This document shows, piece after piece, positions 62,659 through 64,000 of a stretch of 64,000 nt of DNA (position 1 is the stretch's first letter; the number at the start of each line of letters is the position of its first letter). This stretch comes from Methylobacterium dankookense. Its GTDB lineage: Bacteria > Pseudomonadota > Alphaproteobacteria > Rhizobiales > Beijerinckiaceae. Under the pieces are notes generated by a model. The model ran no database searches. It was given only the letters and a program-made list of their open reading frames with translations, and was not told the DNA's origin. The stretch lies in assembly GCF_902141855.1 (NCBI RefSeq), contig NZ_CABFVH010000019.1, positions 43,025 through 107,024 of the forward strand, written 5' to 3'. The position numbers were made by a program, and so were the translations under genes.

Positions 62659-63740
62659 GCGCGTCCGCCCGCCTCGCCCTGCTCGTCCTCGCGCTGCTTC
62701 TCGGTACGGGCGCGGCGCGGGCGATCGAGACCCACCGCTTCCCTGCGCCCGGCAGCGCGGCGGTGACCCTGAGCCTGCACGCGGCCACCGACATCGCGGC
62801 CATGCGCCCGCTGATCGAGGACTTCCAGGCCACCCGGCCGGACGTCGCCATCGTCTATACGGAATACGTCACGGCCGAGCTGTTCGAGCGGATGCGGGTC
62901 GCCTGCGAGGGCGCGGGCGGGGTCGACCTCGTCCTGTCCTCCTCCGTCGACCAGCTCCTGAAGCTCGTCAACGACGGCTGCGCGGAGAAGCTCGGCCTCG
63001 CCACCACCGGCCTGCCCCGCTGGACCCGCTGGCGGGACGAGCTGTTCGGCTTCACCTTCGAGCCGGCGGTGATCGTCTACAACCGCGACGCCGTCCGCCC
63101 CGAGGACGTGCGCCGCACCCGCGCCGAGCTGATCGACCTCCTGCGTGCCGATCCCGAGCGCTATGCCGGCCGGATCGGCACCTACGACGTCACCAGCTCG
63201 GGGATCGGCTACCTGTTCTCCGCCTACGACGCCCGCGCCGGCGCCGTGTTCGGACGCGTCATGGAAGCGCTCGGCCGCGCCCGCGTGGTCTTGAGCTGCT
63301 GCACCACCGATATCCTCGACGCGCTGGCCGCGGGGCGCCTCGCCATCGGCTACAACCTGCTCGGCTCCTACGCGGTGGCGGCGGTGCGGGCGGGCGCGCC
63401 GCTCCGGGTGGTCATCCCGCGCGACTACACCCTGGTCCTGAGCCGGGCGATCTTCGTGCCGAAGCGCGCGCCGCATGCCGAGGCCGCCCGCGCCTTCGTG
63501 GCCTACCTGCTCTCGGCGCGCGGCCAGGCCCGCGCCCGCGAGACGAGCTTCGCCTTCGGCTTCGACGGCAACACCGTGCCGGAGGCGGACGGCCCCGCCC
63601 TCCCCCCCGCCTCGGCGATCCTGCGGCCGATCGAGATCAGCCCGGAACTGCTCGCGATCCAGGACAGGGCCAAGCGCGCGCGGCTGCTCGGCGACTGGCG
63701 CAGCGCCGTGGGGGCGCCCGTCGATGCCGGTGCGCGCTGA
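62655..63740 (+). CDS. Periplasmic binding protein, probable co-sensor
   Basis: A 361-residue binding protein of the iron(III)/polyamine-like extracellular family. Signal peptide LALLVLALLLGTGAARA. Core motifs: LIEDFQATRPDVAIVYTEY, DLVLSSSVDQLLKLVNDG, YNLLGSYAVA, and AFVAYLLSARGQ near the end. The GTG start overlaps the kinase stop, and no ABC permease or ATPase is present. In the Salmonella PgtABC system a similar protein aids signal detection for a transporter; a parallel role is likely here. Confidence 0.78.
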   Translation: MSASARLALLVLALLLGTGAARAIETHRFPAPGSAAVTLSLHAATDIAAMRPLIEDFQATRPDVAIVYTEYVTAELFERMRVACEGAGGVDLVLSSSVDQLLKLVNDGCAEKLGLATTGLPRWTRWRDELFGFTFEPAVIVYNRDAVRPEDVRRTRAELIDLLRADPERYAGRIGTYDVTSSGIGYLFSAYDARAGAVFGRVMEALGRARVVLSCCTTDILDALAAGRLAIGYNLLGSYAVAAVRAGAPLRVVIPRDYTLVLSRAIFVPKRAPHAEAARAFVAYLLSARGQARARETSFAFGFDGNTVPEADGPALPPASAILRPIEISPELLAIQDRAKRARLLGDWRSAVGAPVDAGAR

Positions 63741-63776
63741 TCCCGGCCGTGCGTGGGGTCAGGCCTGGTCCGATAC

Positions 63777-63809
63777 CAGACTGCGATGAGCGCGCCTCAT
63801 CGCAGTCTG
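63777..63809 (+). terminator. Terminator after the binding-protein gene
   Basis: CAGACTGCGATGAG (63777-63790) and CTCATCGCAGTCTG (63796-63809) form a perfect 14-bp stem with a 5-base loop, 37 bases after the stop. Confidence 0.65.
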
Positions 63810-63847
63810 CCCGTGCGACTGCACGGCGGCGGTCGTCCGCCGGGCGC

Positions 63848-63876
63848 ATTGATCCCGACCTTGGGTCGGAATCAAT
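63848..63876 (-). terminator. Hairpin downstream of the manC-type gene
   Basis: ATTGATCCCGACC and GGTCGGAATCAAT pair except for one mismatch, with a 3-base loop, 21 bases past the minus-strand stop. Confidence 0.4.
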
Positions 63877-63897
63877 GCACTTTGGAATGAGGCGGGC

Positions 63898-64000
63898 TCA
63901 GCGCCCGTAGATGTCCTCGACGCGGATGATGTCGTCCTCGCCGGTATAGGAGCCGACCTGGACCTCGATCAGCTCCAGCGGGATCTTGCCGGGGTTGGAG
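63898..64000 (-). CDS. manC: Mannose-1-phosphate guanylyltransferase C-terminus (partial)
   Basis: Only the last 33 codons lie in the window: [19 protein letters not shown] then IRVEDIYGR and a TGA. This is the cupin tail of bifunctional mannose-6-phosphate isomerase / GDP-mannose pyrophosphorylase (ManC/CpsB/XanB). The rest is cut off by the window edge. It would supply GDP-mannose for exopolysaccharide or capsule. Confidence 0.75.
   Translation of the reverse strand, partial: SNPGKIPLELIEVQVGSYTGEDDIIRVEDIYGR

Overview
The window is a GC-rich alphaproteobacterial chromosome segment, most likely from Methylobacteriaceae (Methylobacterium-like). This rests on gene content: sciP, flbD, pmtA, an lpxXL-type acyltransferase beside a dedicated ketoacyl synthase, hpnL, erpA and phaC, all with strong GC3 bias. 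Genus and species were not tested by search. No rRNA, tRNA, CRISPR array, transposase or prophage was seen.

Layout. 1-739: no convincing gene. 0.7-9.9 kb: metabolic genes (two small lipoproteins, alaC, class I phaC, a FadL-type porin, a fumarylacetoacetase-family hydrolase, a chemoreceptor-like protein, bioB). 9.9-14.3 kb, minus strand: an orphan histidine kinase, a TVP38 membrane protein, pmtA, mnmA. 14.6-22.6 kb: a flagellar block (fliK, flgD, sciP, fliF, fliG, fliH, fliN, flbD). fliP lies apart at 26.2 kb, overlapping hpnL and a [2Fe-2S] protein gene. 26.9-32.3 kb: part of a very-long-chain acyl/lipid A cluster (ketoacyl synthase, ketoreductase, MDR dehydrogenase, acyltransferase). 32.4-41.6 kb: housekeeping (tatC, tatB, tatA, nagZ, a SPOR protein, argS, dgt, erpA). 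41.9-48.4 kb: a large unknown exported protein, an ABC importer, phhB and guaD.

48.6-63.7 kb is the most interesting part. A minus-strand series encodes, in transcription order, a 2-hydroxycarboxylate carrier, an MFS carrier, a ThDP decarboxylase-like enzyme, an iron alcohol dehydrogenase, PhaE, a class III PhaC, an acyl-CoA transferase and a succinate-semialdehyde dehydrogenase. Together these could convert 2-oxoglutarate to succinate semialdehyde and then either oxidise it to succinate or reduce, activate and polymerise it as 4-hydroxybutyrate. This is an inference from gene content. Divergent from it is a response regulator / histidine kinase / binding protein operon that probably controls the carrier; a perfect 16-bp inverted repeat lies between. 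The window ends inside the 3' end of a manC-type gene.

Gene junctions carry several families of GC-rich palindromic elements, some present in both orientations. The window holds two PHA synthases of different classes, about 47 kb apart.
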